From Candidatus Omnitrophota bacterium (GTDB lineage: Bacteria > Omnitrophota > Gorgyraeia > JABMRG01 > JAFGKX01), in assembly GCA_016928375.1 (NCBI GenBank), contig JAFGKX010000083.1, positions 1 to 6,965 of the forward strand: DNA of 6,965 nucleotides, in the 5' to 3' direction. Position numbers and translations under genes: made by a program. The notes beneath the pieces were generated by a model. That model was not told where the DNA came from. It did not search any database and worked only from the letters and a program-made list of their open reading frames with translations. Shown in pieces: positions 6,629 through 6,965 of this stretch (its first letter is position 1; each line of letters starts with the position of its first letter).

Positions 6629-6965
6629 TTAAGGCCGGGTCAACTCTTGAGCGATAGCTTCTGTTTTAGGTGTGAATATATTTGCAAATACCTTAGCGAT
6701 GCTGAATGATTTGTCATTTTTAACAACATCGTTTTTCTCTATATTACCGGGCTCTGCCTTTGCCAGCCTTATGCTATACCAGTTTTGCGGTGTATCTAGT
6801 CTTATATTATTACATGCAAGCCGTTTTGTCAAACTGTCTGATGATTTTAAACTAGCCACATTATACCGCAAGGCTTCATTATGGTCAATTAATAAACAGA
6901 GCTTATTATTATTATTATTTATACGATAGCTGTATTCTACGAGCTTTACCTGCTGATAAATATAA
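6629..6965 (-). CDS. ftsL: FtsL-like cell division protein (partial, N-terminus off the right edge)
   Basis: The reading frame is open through the right edge, giving at least 111 residues in the window and ending with TAA at 6631-6629. A short ORF beginning at the TTG at 6871 would cut the conserved part and is not the true start. The visible protein starts with QQVKLVEYSYRI, followed by five Asn, LCLLIDHNEALRYNVASLKSSDSLTKRL and NIRLDTPQNW. This matches the general FtsL/DivIC pattern: a coiled coil just outside the membrane, a 'L..E...L....A.L.S...L' stretch, then a short 'l.l..P' segment. The usual N-terminal transmembrane helix would lie just beyond the edge. After the P segment, about 50 further polar residues follow (from about residue 60), an extended C-terminal tail. 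Position directly upstream of ftsI supports FtsL, which is expected to activate FtsW-FtsI with FtsB and FtsQ. The assignment rests on context and pattern, since FtsL sequences are poorly conserved. Confidence 0.75.
   Translation of the reverse strand, partial: YIYQQVKLVEYSYRINNNNNKLCLLIDHNEALRYNVASLKSSDSLTKRLACNNIRLDTPQNWYSIRLAKAEPGNIEKNDVVKNDKSFSIAKVFANIFTPKTEAIAQELTRP
6905..6919 (-). repeat. (AAT)5 trinucleotide repeat in the ftsL-like gene
   Basis: Five in-frame AAT codons encode Asn-Asn-Asn-Asn-Asn in the middle of the predicted periplasmic coiled coil. The run is a pure microsatellite, preceded by ATA and followed by AAG. Gain or loss of units would change the helix by whole residues without shifting the frame. 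Confidence 0.8.

Noticed and set aside
6629..6871. A separate 80-residue protein starting at the TTG at 6871
   Set aside because: The same frame is open upstream to the window edge and contains the FtsL-like coiled coil; the TTG is an internal Leu codon.
1..6965. A new defence, mobile or biosynthetic system
   Set aside because: All the sequence is accounted for by core cell-wall and division genes with intact motifs; no CRISPR-like repeats, transposase, integrase, tRNA or toxin-antitoxin pair is visible.

Overview
The window is a run of six co-directional genes, all on the minus strand, from a bacterial division and cell-wall (dcw) cluster. In transcription order (right to left) they are: an FtsL-like division protein (N-terminus beyond the right edge), the septal transpeptidase FtsI/PBP3, MurE, MurF, MraY and MurD (C-terminus beyond the left edge). 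This is the classical ftsL-ftsI-murE-murF-mraY-murD order. There is no gene-free stretch longer than about 20 bases, and I see no internal promoter or terminator. Genes overlap by 4 to 28 nt or are separated by 7 to 19 nt, so this reads as one polycistronic unit with translational coupling.

The genes cover consecutive steps. MurD adds D-Glu, MurE the third residue and MurF D-Ala-D-Ala to UDP-MurNAc peptides in the cytoplasm. MraY moves the finished pentapeptide onto undecaprenyl phosphate to give lipid I. FtsI cross-links the polymer at the septum, and FtsL is expected to act in the FtsQLB module that activates FtsW-FtsI. The DNPR motif in MurE points to meso-diaminopimelate, so a Gram-negative-type A1-gamma wall is inferred.

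Organism: a didermic-type bacterium of modest GC content, with Lys/Ile/Asn-rich proteins, weak Shine-Dalgarno signals and some GTG/TTG starts. The overall flavour resembles lineages such as Omnitrophota or Elusimicrobiota, but this is an impression from composition and gene order, not a demonstrated assignment.

The window is essentially core housekeeping DNA and I found no undescribed system. The points most worth a second look are: (1) two exactly abutting hairpin palindromes inside murF, at a place where the protein carries about 20 extra residues, suggesting an in-frame palindromic mini-element; (2) a histidine in MurD where the Mur ligase family has a near-invariant arginine; (3) an FtsL-like protein with a (AAT)5 poly-Asn tract and an extended C-terminal tail, which is easily mis-called as a short unknown ORF.
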